Notes under the pieces: model-generated
Told to the model about the DNA's origin: nothing
Databases searched by the model: none
Seen by the model: the letters and a program-made list of their open reading frames with translations, nothing else
Translations under genes and position numbers: made by a program
NCBI RefSeq assembly: GCF_900117315.1
Contig: NZ_LT630337.1
Location: 233,219-297,218, forward strand
DNA length: 64,000 nucleotides
Reading direction: 5' to 3'
Source: Bacillus massilinigeriensis
Lineage (GTDB): Bacteria; Bacillota; Bacilli; Bacillales; Cytobacillaceae
In this document: positions 45,177 to 54,570 of the stretch, one piece after another
Numbering within the stretch: position 1 is the first letter of the stretch
Layout: every line of letters starts with the position of its first letter

Positions 45177-45653
45177 GTGAAGGCAATTATAATCTATGCC
45201 ACGAAGCACGGTGCAGTAGAAAAGGCAGCCTTAATTTTAAAAGAAAGATTAGGTTGGGAGATCCCTACGGTGGACATTACGAAGGAATATGCACCACCAC
45301 TGGAGGAATATGATACGGTTATTATAGGGGGATCAATTTACATTGGAAATGTTCAGAAAGACTTAGTCAAATTTATGTATGATCATTTGGATGTTCTTTT
45401 GACAAAAAGGGTAGGCTTATTCCTTTGTGCGGGGCATCCGAATCAAGAGGAACTGGATAAAGAAATGAAAAGAGCATTTCCAGAGCAGCTATATAATCAC
45501 GCAATTGTCAAAGAAGTATTCGGGTATGAATTTGACTTCTCAAAATTGAGTTTTTTAGAAAGGCTAACGATCAGAAACGTTGCTCATGTTAAAGAAAGTC
45601 AATTTGCTTTATCTGAGAAAAAGATTGATGAATTTGCCGGAATGATGAAATGA
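45177..45653 (+). CDS. Flavodoxin-domain protein (HemG-like)
   Basis: A 158-residue flavodoxin-fold protein. The N-terminus KAIIIYATKHGAVEKAAL is the FMN phosphate loop, and IIGGSIYIGNVQKDLVKFM is typical of the HemG-like menaquinone-dependent protoporphyrinogen oxidase group. A true HemG role is not established; HemY is already present. GTG start with AAAGGAG. Confidence 0.78.
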   Translation: MKAIIIYATKHGAVEKAALILKERLGWEIPTVDITKEYAPPLEEYDTVIIGGSIYIGNVQKDLVKFMYDHLDVLLTKRVGLFLCAGHPNQEELDKEMKRAFPEQLYNHAIVKEVFGYEFDFSKLSFLERLTIRNVAHVKESQFALSEKKIDEFAGMMK

Positions 45654-45658
45654 GTATA

Positions 45659-45701
45659 AGGTGACAGGCACCATCCAAAAATTGGATGGTGCCTGTCACC
45701 T
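45659..45701. repeat. 43-bp perfect palindrome, copy C
   Basis: Arms AGGTGACAGGCACCATCCA (45659-45677) and its exact complement (45683-45701), loop AAAAT. It differs from copies A and B by a paired change (CC to AC on one arm, GG to GT on the other). It starts a few bases after the flavodoxin-like gene stop. Confidence 0.9.
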
Positions 45702-45802
45702 AAATTTTTTTCCAAGTTTGTATGGATTTTCTAGAATTGTATTTTATAATGAAGAGATAAGTAAATTGTCTGATAATAGAATATACTTTATTGGAGGGAG
45801 CA

Positions 45803-46978
45803 ATGGGGAAAACTAAGGGAGTTGAAAGAGTTGAAAGGCTATCTTCTTCTGTTGAGATAGTCATTTTTTGTTTTAGGCTATTGTTTTATGTTTTTGCCGT
45901 CATTGATCTGTACATTGAAAAGAATACCTTTGATCATTTTTACTTCTCATTATTTCTTGTACTAGCTGCGATGATTATTCCACTTGTGTTTTGGGTCCCA
46001 CTATTAGTCAAAAAGAGTACCCTATATTGTATAACTGAATTCGTAATCAGTGGTTCATTATCTATTTATGCCATGGCGGTAAGCAATGAATATTCGAGTA
46101 TGTTTGTCCTATCAGCATTAACCATTGCTTATCATTTAGAGAAAAGATATTATAAATGGTTTCCTATTTTACTTATATTTCCGTTACTTCAATTTATTAT
46201 AAAAGGCTTCATTCCTGGTGAAAATGGCTATATGTATGTGTTTATTAATTGGGTTTTCACAATAATAGGGTTTGGTTTTAATATGCTCATTGAATCCTAT
46301 AAACGAACACAGGAATTAAACAGAATCATAGAGGAGCAAAATCAAAATTTACTTCAATATGCCAAGCAAATCGAAACCTTAACTTTAGTAGAAGAGCGGA
46401 ACAGGATGGCTAGAGACTTACATGATACACTCGGTCATTCCTTTATTTCTTATATTTTAGGCTTAGATGCAGTCCAATATTTAGTTGATTCAGATTCAGA
46501 GAAGGCAAAGGGAAAAATTGAAGAGCTTCGTGAACATGCTGCTGCAAGTCTAGATGAAATTAGGGAAACGATTCATGAAATTGGCTCTGAATCGGATATC
46601 TTACTAACTAGTAATTTTCAAGCGATTATTAATGAATTTACTGAGTACACCAATACAAGAGTCACCTTTAAAATAGCTGGAGAGGAATATTTCCTGCATC
46701 ATTCGATGAGAATGGCCCTCCTTCGAACATTACAGGAAAGCTTGACCAATGCAAAGAGACATGGAAAAGCGGAGGAAATTCAAGTAGGGCTCTCTTTCCA
46801 TGAGGATGCTACTGAGTTGGCCATTAGGGATAATGGAATGGGTTCTGACAAGATAACAATAGGCTTTGGTTTGAAATCAATGAAGGATCGCGTGGAAGCT
46901 TTAAATGGGGAATTGAAAGTAGAGTCAGCTTTGAATTTTGGGACATCAATTAAAGTTACTATTCCATATCGGAGGTGA
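45803..46978 (+). CDS. NarL-type sensor histidine kinase
   Basis: A 391-residue kinase with about six membrane segments in the first 165 residues, a HisKA_3 dimerisation domain with the phospho-acceptor histidine in MARDLHDTLGHSF, and an ATPase domain (LQESLTNAKRHGKA, DNGMGSDKITIGFGLKSM). DesK/LiaS-like architecture. It overlaps the response regulator region and has GGAGGGAG before the ATG. Confidence 0.9.
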   Translation: MGKTKGVERVERLSSSVEIVIFCFRLLFYVFAVIDLYIEKNTFDHFYFSLFLVLAAMIIPLVFWVPLLVKKSTLYCITEFVISGSLSIYAMAVSNEYSSMFVLSALTIAYHLEKRYYKWFPILLIFPLLQFIIKGFIPGENGYMYVFINWVFTIIGFGFNMLIESYKRTQELNRIIEEQNQNLLQYAKQIETLTLVEERNRMARDLHDTLGHSFISYILGLDAVQYLVDSDSEKAKGKIEELREHAAASLDEIRETIHEIGSESDILLTSNFQAIINEFTEYTNTRVTFKIAGEEYFLHHSMRMALLRTLQESLTNAKRHGKAEEIQVGLSFHEDATELAIRDNGMGSDKITIGFGLKSMKDRVEALNGELKVESALNFGTSIKVTIPYRR

Positions 46979-46983
46979 AAAGG

Positions 46984-47658
46984 ATGGAAAATATAAAGGT
47001 ATTAATTGCAGACGATCAGGGTCTGATAAGGGAAAGCTTAAATATTGTACTAAATATGGAGGATCAATTAGAAGTAGTTGGACTGGCTGAAAATGGACAG
47101 GAGGCCATTCAATTGTGTGAATCTCTATCTCCAGATGTTGTTCTTATGGACATCAACATGCCCGTGATGGATGGAGTGACCGCAACGAAATCGATAAAAA
47201 CTAGCTGGCCAGATATAAAAGTTATTATCCTCACCTCTTATCAGGATGTAGATTATGTCGTCAGTGCATTAGCAAATGGAGCAGAGGGATATTTACTAAA
47301 ATCATTAAATCCTAGAAGTCTTGCAAGCAGTATTCGATTGGTGCATGAAGGTGGATCCCTCGTCACAAAGGAAATGGCTGCTAGTCTGATAAACAGTCAG
47401 TCACAAAAGAATGAGGAAGCTGAAACCGTAACCCAACAGAATGAGAATACGAACCTTATTGCCCAATATGGTTTGAGTGAACGAGAGGTCGAGGTCTTAA
47501 AGCTCTTGGCCTTAGGGTTGAGAAACAATGATATTTCTGAACGATTATTTTTAAGCGTTGGAACTGTGAAAAATTATATCTCGAATATATATGCGAAGCT
47601 TGAGGTGAAGGGTCGCAAGGAAGCAACAATGAAAGCAAAGAAAGAAGGATTATTCTAA
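46984..47658 (+). CDS. NarL/FixJ-family response regulator
   Basis: A 224-residue regulator: receiver domain with acidic DDQ and phospho-acceptor Asp in VVLMDINMPVMDG, then a LuxR-type HTH (GLSEREVEVLKLLALGLRNNDISERLFLSVGTVKNYI). I start at the ATG at 46984 behind GGAGGTG; a GTG at 46975 also lies in frame inside the kinase stop. It is the cognate partner of the kinase. Confidence 0.92.
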   Translation: MENIKVLIADDQGLIRESLNIVLNMEDQLEVVGLAENGQEAIQLCESLSPDVVLMDINMPVMDGVTATKSIKTSWPDIKVIILTSYQDVDYVVSALANGAEGYLLKSLNPRSLASSIRLVHEGGSLVTKEMAASLINSQSQKNEEAETVTQQNENTNLIAQYGLSEREVEVLKLLALGLRNNDISERLFLSVGTVKNYISNIYAKLEVKGRKEATMKAKKEGLF

Positions 47659-47689
47659 TAAGTAGGTATTAAATTGGGAATCCTATATG

Positions 47690-47735
47690 ATTATGGCTGT
47701 GTTAAAGTTCAAGTTTAACAGAGCCATAATTTTAA
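47690..47735 (+). terminator. Intrinsic terminator after the two-component system
   Basis: ATTATGGCTGTGTTAAA pairs with TTTAACAGAGCCATAAT with one mismatch; T-rich tail. Confidence 0.8.
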
Positions 47736-47847
47736 AAAGGTCATAGAAAGAACAAAGTTTGTCATTCAACTTGTTACTTTTTTTCACTCCTCTAAGTGAC
47801 TTTTCCTATTTACAATACGAAATAGAAATCAACTTGGAGGAATGAAT

Positions 47848-48960
47848 ATGAAAAAGGTATTTAGGGTTTTATCGATAATAATTGGATGCTTCATTTTATT
47901 ATCCATACCGGCAGCATTTATATTTGGAAGTACAAAGCACACGGATCTTGACGGAACAAAGAAGGAAAAGGTAACACAATTTATGAACCAATTTGTAAAG
48001 AAAAATAAGTTTCATGGAACGGTACTTGTCACCTATAAAGGTAAGACTTTACTCAATCGTTCATATGGTTTCACTAATCGTGAGGAAAAGATTCCATTCC
48101 ATAACAATGTGAAGTTTCCAATTGGCTCTGTAACCAAATCGATGACGGCTATATCCATTTTGCAATTGGAGCAAGAAGGGAAGCTTTCTGTTAAAGATAA
48201 GTTATCAAAATATTTTCCTGACTTTCCTAAAGGGGAAAAAATAACTATCCACCAAATACTAAACCATACTTCAGGCCTAGGCGATTACTTAACCATGAAG
48301 GATTATATGAAGCCTTATTCTGATGAAAAAATTTTAAATCTTATCTATAAAGATAAATTGCATTCTGAGCCAGGTGAAAAATTCAGCTATGTAAATTCGG
48401 GCTATTATTTACTTGGAAGAATCATAGAAAAAGTATCAGGAGTAGATTACTCTACTTATTTGCAGAAGAATATTTTTGATAAAGCGAAAATGTCGAACAC
48501 AGAAATTATGAATAAAGAGAATAATGAATGGCCAGTCATAGGCTATGAAAATGAAAAAAAGGTAAAAAACGTTCATCCATCCTTACTCTTTGCGTTTGGT
48601 TCGGTTCTATCAACGAAAGAGGATTTAATTAAATATATTGATGCGATTGAATCTCATCAGCTTCTTTCAGAGGAAGAAACAAATAAAATGTTAAAGGCCA
48701 GTACCAAGATTCGTCTTGTAGGTGGATATGGCTATGGATGGTATGTGATGAACAATGCTTACTCCTTGAATGAAAAGCTCTATTCTCATGGAGGATCCCT
48801 ACCAGGATTACGTTCTGGTTTAATGCGATATCAGGATCAGGATTTAACCATAGTTATTTTTACCAATAAGGGTGAAAGTTTTAATTATTACGCTCTTGGA
48901 AATGAAATCGCCTCAATTATTTTTGATAAAAGAATTTGGTTTTATCAAAAAATACAATAA
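47848..48960 (+). CDS. Serine beta-lactamase-fold hydrolase, membrane-anchored
   Basis: A 370-residue protein of the class C beta-lactamase/D-alanyl-D-alanine peptidase-like family. An N-terminal hydrophobic segment (residues about 8-28) exports or anchors it. Active-site motifs are SVTK (SxxK), YVNSGY (YxN) and HGGSLPG (HxG). It may be an esterase or peptidoglycan peptidase; resistance cannot be inferred. I start at 47848 (GGAGG eight bases upstream); 47842 is also possible. Confidence 0.85.
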   Translation: MKKVFRVLSIIIGCFILLSIPAAFIFGSTKHTDLDGTKKEKVTQFMNQFVKKNKFHGTVLVTYKGKTLLNRSYGFTNREEKIPFHNNVKFPIGSVTKSMTAISILQLEQEGKLSVKDKLSKYFPDFPKGEKITIHQILNHTSGLGDYLTMKDYMKPYSDEKILNLIYKDKLHSEPGEKFSYVNSGYYLLGRIIEKVSGVDYSTYLQKNIFDKAKMSNTEIMNKENNEWPVIGYENEKKVKNVHPSLLFAFGSVLSTKEDLIKYIDAIESHQLLSEEETNKMLKASTKIRLVGGYGYGWYVMNNAYSLNEKLYSHGGSLPGLRSGLMRYQDQDLTIVIFTNKGESFNYYALGNEIASIIFDKRIWFYQKIQ

Positions 48961-49085
48961 AAGGTGGATACTAATCTAAGTCTTAGGTCCCTGTTGGCAA
49001 TTGAAAAGTTGAATTACGATGGATATGCTTTGGAAATTTGGAAAGTAAAAATGTTTATGTAAATAGTTTTGAGAGGAGTGTCAAC

Positions 49086-50012
49086 ATGTCAGGTGTTGTG
49101 GAAATACAGAATGTCACAAAGATCATCAAAGGAAGGAAAATTATTGATTCTTTAAGCTTTGAAGTAAATAAAGGGGAAGTATTTGGTTTTTTGGGACCGA
49201 ATGGAGCAGGGAAAACAACCACTATTCGTATGATAGTAGGCTTAATTGGCATTACGTCAGGGGATATCAAAATTGCTGGATACAGTATTAAAAATCATTT
49301 TGAAAAAGCGGTTAGCCATGTAGGGGCAATCGTTGAAAATCCTGAAATGTACAAATTTCTTAGCGGCTATGAAAATCTTATTCATTTTGCAAGGATGTCA
49401 AAAGGAGTCAATAAGGGAAAAATTGATGAGGTCGTGGAGCTTGTAGGATTAACAGATCGTATCCATGATAAGGTGAAGACTTATTCCCTTGGGATGAGAC
49501 AAAGGCTCGGTCTTGCGCAGGCCCTTTTACATGAACCAGAGGTGCTGATATTAGATGAACCGACTAACGGATTAGATCCTGCAGGAATTCGTGAGATACG
49601 TGATCATTTACGAATGCTTGCAAGAGAAAAGAATATGGCAGTCATTGTATCAAGTCACTTACTCTCAGAAATGGAAATGATGTGTGATCGAATTGGGATC
49701 ATCCAAAAAGGTAAGTTAATAGATGTCCAGTTAGTGAATGATTTTGTTCAGGGGAATGAAAATTCTTATGAGCTAGAGGTTTCTCCTGTTGAGAAGGCGA
49801 AACAACGAGCGATAGAAATTTATCCAAACACAAAGATTGAAATTACCGATAGTGGAATTATATTACCTTTAAAGAAGGAGGAAGTTCCTTCTCTAGTACG
49901 AGAATTAGTTGCCTCTGATATTCAAATATATGGCATTAAAGAGGTAACGAAAACTTTAGAGGACCGCTTCTTAGAGGTAACGAAAGGCAAGGAGGTTGTA
50001 GCAAATGCTTAA
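49086..50012 (+). CDS. ABC transporter ATP-binding protein
   Basis: A 308-residue ATPase with Walker A GPNGAGKTT, signature YSLGMRQRLGLAQAL, Walker B VLILDEPTNGLD and a C-terminal extension typical of BcrA-type peptide-antibiotic exporters. I start at the ATG at 49086 behind GAGAGGAG. It overlaps the permease gene by eight bases. The nearby NarL-type two-component system may regulate it (inference). Confidence 0.92.
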   Translation: MSGVVEIQNVTKIIKGRKIIDSLSFEVNKGEVFGFLGPNGAGKTTTIRMIVGLIGITSGDIKIAGYSIKNHFEKAVSHVGAIVENPEMYKFLSGYENLIHFARMSKGVNKGKIDEVVELVGLTDRIHDKVKTYSLGMRQRLGLAQALLHEPEVLILDEPTNGLDPAGIREIRDHLRMLAREKNMAVIVSSHLLSEMEMMCDRIGIIQKGKLIDVQLVNDFVQGNENSYELEVSPVEKAKQRAIEIYPNTKIEITDSGIILPLKKEEVPSLVRELVASDIQIYGIKEVTKTLEDRFLEVTKGKEVVANA

Positions 50013-50964
50013 TTTAATCCGAAATGAGCTTTTAAAAATATTTAAGCGACCAGGTACCTATGTCATGATTGGCTTGCTTGTAATGATGTTAACAGTAATG
50101 GGTGGAATTATTAAGTATCAGGAAGGTAATGGTGCGGCCCCAGATAATCAAAACTGGAAGCAAGAGCTGCAAACACAAATTAATTCATCACAAAAGGAAT
50201 TAGAAACAATGGGAGACAAAATTCCTGAGAGCCAGCTAGTGTACTTTAAAAGGGATATTGCCATCAAAGAATACCAGATTGAGAATAATATTTCTCCATA
50301 CACTGATTATGACGTTTGGGAATTTGTTAATGATGCGTCCAATATGATTCAATTTGCGGGATTGTTTACAATTATTGTGGCAGCAGGTATTGTTGCATCT
50401 GAGTTTAATTGGGGTACTGTAAAATTATTATTAATTAGACCGATTGCAAGAAGTAGGCTTCTTATTGCTAAGTACTCAACCGTACTACTCTTTGCCCTAA
50501 TGATGCTAGTCATATTGTTCGCATATTCAGCTTTACTAGGCTTCATTTTATTTGGATCACCTGAAGCTGCAGAGCCATACTTGAAATACTTTGACGGAAA
50601 AGTAACAGAGCAATCAATGATTTTCCATCTTATGAATTATTATGGATTGCAGTCGATTACGATGCTCATGCTCTCCACAATGGCATTTATGATTTCTGCT
50701 GTATTTAGAAATAGCTCCCTTGCTATTGGACTATCCATCTTCTTAATGTTTACTGGTGGGCAATTAACGAGTCTTTTAGCTTCAAAATTCGAATGGGCAA
50801 AATACATCCTATTTGCAAATACAGACCTAATGCAATACTTTGAAGGAATGCCAATGGTCGAAGGAATGACCCTAACATTCTCAATCATTATGCTAGTAAT
50901 CTACTTTATCCTATTTCAATTCCTTGCTCACTATGTCTTCAAGAAAAGAGACGTAGCAGCATAA
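50005..50964 (+). CDS. ABC-2 type permease
   Basis: A 319-residue permease with about six membrane segments; the first (YVMIGLLVMMLTVMGGII) is followed by a large extracytoplasmic loop to about residue 110. The FNWGTVKLLLIRPIARSRLL motif is typical of BcrB-like subunits. It partners the preceding ATPase. Confidence 0.88.
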   Translation: MLNLIRNELLKIFKRPGTYVMIGLLVMMLTVMGGIIKYQEGNGAAPDNQNWKQELQTQINSSQKELETMGDKIPESQLVYFKRDIAIKEYQIENNISPYTDYDVWEFVNDASNMIQFAGLFTIIVAAGIVASEFNWGTVKLLLIRPIARSRLLIAKYSTVLLFALMMLVILFAYSALLGFILFGSPEAAEPYLKYFDGKVTEQSMIFHLMNYYGLQSITMLMLSTMAFMISAVFRNSSLAIGLSIFLMFTGGQLTSLLASKFEWAKYILFANTDLMQYFEGMPMVEGMTLTFSIIMLVIYFILFQFLAHYVFKKRDVAA

Positions 50965-50967
50965 AAG

Positions 50968-51010
50968 GGGTGACAGGCACCATCCAAAATTTGGATGGTG
51001 CCTGTCACCC
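50968..51010. repeat. 43-bp perfect palindrome, copy D
   Basis: Arms GGGTGACAGGCACCATCCA (50968-50986) and complement (50992-51010), loop AAATT. It lies just after the permease stop. Confidence 0.9.
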
Positions 51011-51121
51011 TTATTCTAGAATTTTATGACTTTTTAACTCAATTCTTCACTATGGTATGTGACTTTTTCTTAATAAAATAAAACCATGATAAGAACAAGA
51101 AAAAAAAGGATGGGTTGAAGA

Positions 51122-51550
51122 ATGAAAAAATTAATCGGTATTTGTTTATTAGTTCCAGCGATACTGCTTGCGGGTTGTGACATCGAAATTAATACTTCCA
51201 AAGAAGAGGCATTAGGTGAAAAGGGGGAACTTCTAGGAAGTGAATTTGAAAGAGTAAAAAGTGAAATAGACGATATTAATCAGAAAAAGGAACTTACATC
51301 GGAAGATCAAGAGTTAATCGCTGAGAATCTAGAGGATTTGAATAACGCAATCAAAAGTTTTGAAGAAGAGGAAGGAACCTTTATCACAAAAGGAGCCATG
51401 AAGCTAGCGAAGAAAGTATTAGATGATAAGAAAGATGAGTTTTCTGAAATTCAGGAAAAGGCTAAAAATGGTACAGCAACAGTCGATGATGTTAAGGAGT
51501 TGCAGGAAATTTTAGAAGCGGATGTTCAATTTAGCCTATTTGGCAAATAA
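51122..51550 (+). CDS. Small lipoprotein, unknown function
   Basis: A 142-residue predicted lipoprotein: the signal ends LLAGC, followed by an acidic, helical, lysine/glutamate-rich domain. I do not recognise the family. The ribosome site GGATGGGTTG is weak. It is closed by a terminator. Confidence 0.7.
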   Translation: MKKLIGICLLVPAILLAGCDIEINTSKEEALGEKGELLGSEFERVKSEIDDINQKKELTSEDQELIAENLEDLNNAIKSFEEEEGTFITKGAMKLAKKVLDDKKDEFSEIQEKAKNGTATVDDVKELQEILEADVQFSLFGK

Positions 51551-51584
51551 AATCTGGTGTTATAGTAATGAAGGATATAATACA

Positions 51585-51634
51585 AAAGGCTAACTAAAGG
51601 TTAAATAAATGACCTCTAGTTAGCCTTTACTATT
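51585..51634. terminator. Bidirectional terminator
   Basis: AAAGGCTAACTA pairs with TAGTTAGCCTTT between the convergent lipoprotein and queT genes, with A-rich and T-rich flanks. Confidence 0.75.
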
Positions 51635-51641
51635 CTATTGT

Positions 51642-52136
51642 TTAATCAATTAATTTATCAAAATGAATCCTTTTATTCAATGCATGCATAACAGGTACAC
51701 CCACAATCATAACTACAAATTCACCGACAGCTGTTGTGAGCCAGGTGAATAAGAACGGTAATTCAAAAGCTAGATGTAATTCAATAGCAATGAAAAACAT
51801 GCTAATTGTAAAGACAACTGTATTAAATACCATTCGAGCTAAGATGCCTTTGATAAAACGTGCAGATGCAATGGTAATGAGTAATGAGATAAGCGTTTGA
51901 CCAACACCAAACACTAAATCATAAGCGACCATTGGCGAAAACAATAGATTAGTTAAAAATACACCCAAAACCATTCCAAATAAATACTTTTTGTTAAAGA
52001 CGACGAGATGATTAAACATCTCTGATACTCGGAATTGAATTTGGGTAAAACCAAATGGTTGAATGAGCATGGACACAGCAATATATAAAGCTGCCAAAAT
52101 CCCATTCGCAACAAGCGTTTTTACCTTCATATTCAT
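51642..52136 (-). CDS. queT: QueT-family queuosine-precursor transporter
   Basis: A 164-residue integral membrane protein with about five segments. LVANGILAALYIAVSMLIQPFGFTQIQFRVSEMF matches the QueT/YoaK-type ECF substrate-binding subunit family that imports preQ1/preQ0. The upstream preQ1 riboswitch strongly supports this role. The ATG at 52136 is four bases from AAGGAG; a second ATG at 52130 is better spaced. Confidence 0.88.
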   Translation of the reverse strand: MNMKVKTLVANGILAALYIAVSMLIQPFGFTQIQFRVSEMFNHLVVFNKKYLFGMVLGVFLTNLLFSPMVAYDLVFGVGQTLISLLITIASARFIKGILARMVFNTVVFTISMFFIAIELHLAFELPFLFTWLTTAVGEFVVMIVGVPVMHALNKRIHFDKLID

Positions 52137-52140
52137 TTCT

Positions 52141-52178
52141 CTCCTTAGTTTTTTTTCGTGGGATGGTTACGAACCACG
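52141..52178 (-). promoter_or_regulatory. preQ1-I riboswitch
   Basis: On the minus strand, CGTGGTTCGTAACCATCC is followed by CACG (stem P1) and an A-rich tail ending AACTAAGGAG. This matches the class I preQ1 aptamer, in which the tail pairs with the loop as a pseudoknot. The tail contains the queT ribosome site, so control is translational. Confidence 0.87.
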
Positions 52179-52353
52179 TTCGAGCTATGCCCGAAGGTTT
52201 TATTATAATACACAAATACTACTCTGTCATCCCAAGATTTTAAGGAATCTTGCCTCCGAAAAACTATAAATATAGAAAAAACGCAACCTTTTAGTTTCAA
52301 TAACCGTCTAATAACTGTTATATTTAGGAAAATTAGTAGAATAGGGGATTCAA

Positions 52354-52765
52354 ATGATAAAGATATTATTTACGGGGTTTATGTTACTTGTCCTCATGCT
52401 TTCGCCATTCCATAATGCATCTGCACAAAAGGAGAATCTGTTTACACCGAAGATCATACAGGCTGGTAGTCGCACAACATATGAAATGAATCTAAAAATG
52501 GAGAAGGATGGTTCTTTCCAAATAACCTCTACGGCAAAGGTGAAAAATATTTCAAATGACACTTGGGATGAGATTCCCTTTTCCTTTATTCCAAATGTGT
52601 TTTCCAAGGATTATTATCCTAACAAGTATCCAATGGCTATCTAAATATATTGATTTTGGAGCCAATCAAGAACCGAAGGCTAAAAGCTTCTCAAGCATAG
52701 AACCCATTTCAAGAGGGGAATTTGCAGATATAGTATATAAGATTTTGACTAGTAGATGGAATTAA
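52354..52765 (+). pseudogene. Broken, apparently chimeric secreted-protein gene
   Basis: The first frame (52354-52644) has a signal peptide (LFTGFMLLVLMLSPFHNASA) and 70 residues resembling the N-terminus of a secreted peptidase-like protein (EIPFSFIPNVFSKDYYP), then stops. A shifted frame continues to 52765 and ends ISRGEFADIVYKILTSRWN, which resembles an S-layer homology repeat. The two ends probably come from different parent genes joined by a deletion. Confidence 0.5.
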
Positions 52766-52840
52766 GTACTAGTTGTAAATAACTTAATGAGAAAAAGTCA
52801 GGGAGAGAAATCAAAGTAAAGGATTTCTCTCCCTAATAAT

Positions 52841-53329
52841 TTATAGCATTAATTGATAGTAGGAAACATCCTGCCATTTACCAAACTTGAATCCGACCTC
52901 TTTAATCGTACCAACATAGGTAAATCCAAGGTTCTCATGAATTTTAATACTTCCATCGTTTCCACTTGTAATTAAACTTATGATGGTATGAAAGCCTAGT
53001 TCTCTTGCTCTTACGATAATTTCCCTCATTAAAGCAGTTCCAATCCCTTTTCCTCTGAACTTTTCTGATAGATAAACGGAAAGCTCCGTAGTCTTTGAAT
53101 AGGCACGCTTTTTATTATAGGGTGATAAACAGCAATAACCAGCAATCTGACCATCCTCTTCAGCAACAATCAAAGGGTACTGTCCCCCATGCTCAGCAAA
53201 CCATACTTTTCGCTGCTCCAAGGTTTGTTTTTCTAAATCAAATGTGGCAGTAAGGTTGGCGATGGCATCATTATATATTTCTAGCATTTCCGGTAGGTCA
53301 TCATCGATAGCTTCACGAATGGTAATCAT
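52841..53329 (-). CDS. GNAT acetyltransferase, phosphinothricin-acetyltransferase-like
   Basis: A 162-residue acetyltransferase. ITIREAIDDDLPEMLEIYNDAI, the VYLSEKFRGKGIGTALM acetyl-CoA motif and HENLGFTYVGTIKEVGFKFGKW match the PAT/MddA subgroup, which acetylates phosphinothricin or methionine analogues. I start at the ATG at 53329 behind GGAGGGG. Confidence 0.86.
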   Translation of the reverse strand: MITIREAIDDDLPEMLEIYNDAIANLTATFDLEKQTLEQRKVWFAEHGGQYPLIVAEEDGQIAGYCCLSPYNKKRAYSKTTELSVYLSEKFRGKGIGTALMREIIVRARELGFHTIISLITSGNDGSIKIHENLGFTYVGTIKEVGFKFGKWQDVSYYQLML

Positions 53330-53595
53330 ATGTCCCCTCCTTTGTTTTAGGTTTTGATTAATGACAAAAATAAGTGTCATGTGTGAAAGAACTATTATAT
53401 GATTGATATAGCAAACTTTAACTCTAATTATCAAAATAATCAATATCTAAGGTAGAGGAGCTAAAGATCCTTTTCATTATTACTTAGTAGGAATGGTTTT
53501 CTGGGATGAACTAAGCAGATTATGTAAATGTTTTGGCAATATGAGATGATGCGATACAATGATATTTTGAAATAAAGTATTAGGAGTGACACTAG

Positions 53596-53829
53596 GTGTA
53601 TTTAACATTAGAAGAAACGGCTGAATTTTTATCGGTATCCCTTGCTTATGTGGAGAGTTTAATACTACAGGGGAAAATCCGAGTCATCCATGACAGTGAC
53701 GGAACAGTGTTGGTAAATAAGGAGCAGTTCAATACACATTTTAAGCAATTAGAAAAATATAAAAAGTTAGTAGAGGAATTGGCTAATGAACCCATTCCAG
53801 AGGATAGAGATATTAAGGATGAGGATTAA
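53596..53829 (+). CDS. Small excisionase-type HTH protein
   Basis: A 77-residue protein; YLTLEETAEFLSVSLAYVESLILQGKIRVI is a MerR/excisionase-like helix-turn-helix, followed by an acidic tail. GTG start after AGGAGTGAC. No prophage genes lie nearby, so it may be a stand-alone regulator. Confidence 0.7.
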   Translation: MYLTLEETAEFLSVSLAYVESLILQGKIRVIHDSDGTVLVNKEQFNTHFKQLEKYKKLVEELANEPIPEDRDIKDED

Positions 53830-53945
53830 TTATATTTAATACTAGGAAAAGAATGAATTGTAGTAGTGATCGCTTGGTATATTTTGGACTACTGTAGCTA
53901 AACCTAAGGTGGAAATTGCCATCCAAAGGGAGGTTTAACCTTGTT

Positions 53946-54524
53946 ATGTTAGGTGGCCTTGAGCTTCAAAGTCCAGATATATTAAGTTTTGCTGGTATGG
54001 AGTCTGTTGTATTCTATTTTACAATTTATTCTTTTCTGGGTTGGATCATTGAAAACTGCTATAGCTTTTTAACAAAACGGATATTTTTTAAGCCCAACTT
54101 TTTCATTGGCCCATTGAAGCCAATGTATGGCTTTGCTCCTGTTTTGCTCATTTTTATGATTAGGCCTAACATACATTGGGTTTTTATTCTGATTTTTTGT
54201 TTAGTGGTTCCTACTCTGGTCGAGTATATTAGTGGGTATTTATTAGAAAGGTTTTTTCATAGGCAATGGTGGGATTATTCGGGGATTCCTATGCAGCTGC
54301 ATGGGCATATTTGTTTGCCGTTCTCAATTTGTTGGTTTGTTCTGTCTATTTTCTGTTTGCAGTACATTCACCCCCTCATTGTTTCCATCTATGAAAGTCT
54401 TGAAACCGTATGGGTTTGGCTGTGTCCAGTTGTTCTTGCTTACCTACTGCTAGAGCTATATTTGGCAGTTCGTAGACATTCATATCTTGATGTGACCGTC
54501 ATGAAATCTACCGATTCAATTTAA
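53946..54524 (+). CDS. CmpB-type membrane protein, second copy (PF06541-like)
   Basis: A 192-residue paralogue of the protein at 2323-3078, with the shared YSFLGWIIEN, IGPLKPMYGFAP, LVEYISGYLLERFFHRQWWDYS and HGHICLPFSICWF motifs and without the C-terminal charged tail. Function unknown. The start is uncertain: ATG 53946 lies 12 bases after GGGAGG; TTG 53916 with AAGGTGG is possible. Confidence 0.7.
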   Translation: MLGGLELQSPDILSFAGMESVVFYFTIYSFLGWIIENCYSFLTKRIFFKPNFFIGPLKPMYGFAPVLLIFMIRPNIHWVFILIFCLVVPTLVEYISGYLLERFFHRQWWDYSGIPMQLHGHICLPFSICWFVLSIFCLQYIHPLIVSIYESLETVWVWLCPVVLAYLLLELYLAVRRHSYLDVTVMKSTDSI

Positions 54525-54570
54525 TCATGGCAATTATTCAGATGTGATTCAAAAAAAGATGTTTAATAAT

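Noticed and set aside
51642-52215. Extra gene overlapping the queT leader
   Set aside because: The sequence is fully explained by the preQ1 aptamer and ribosome site; the overlapping frame has no support.
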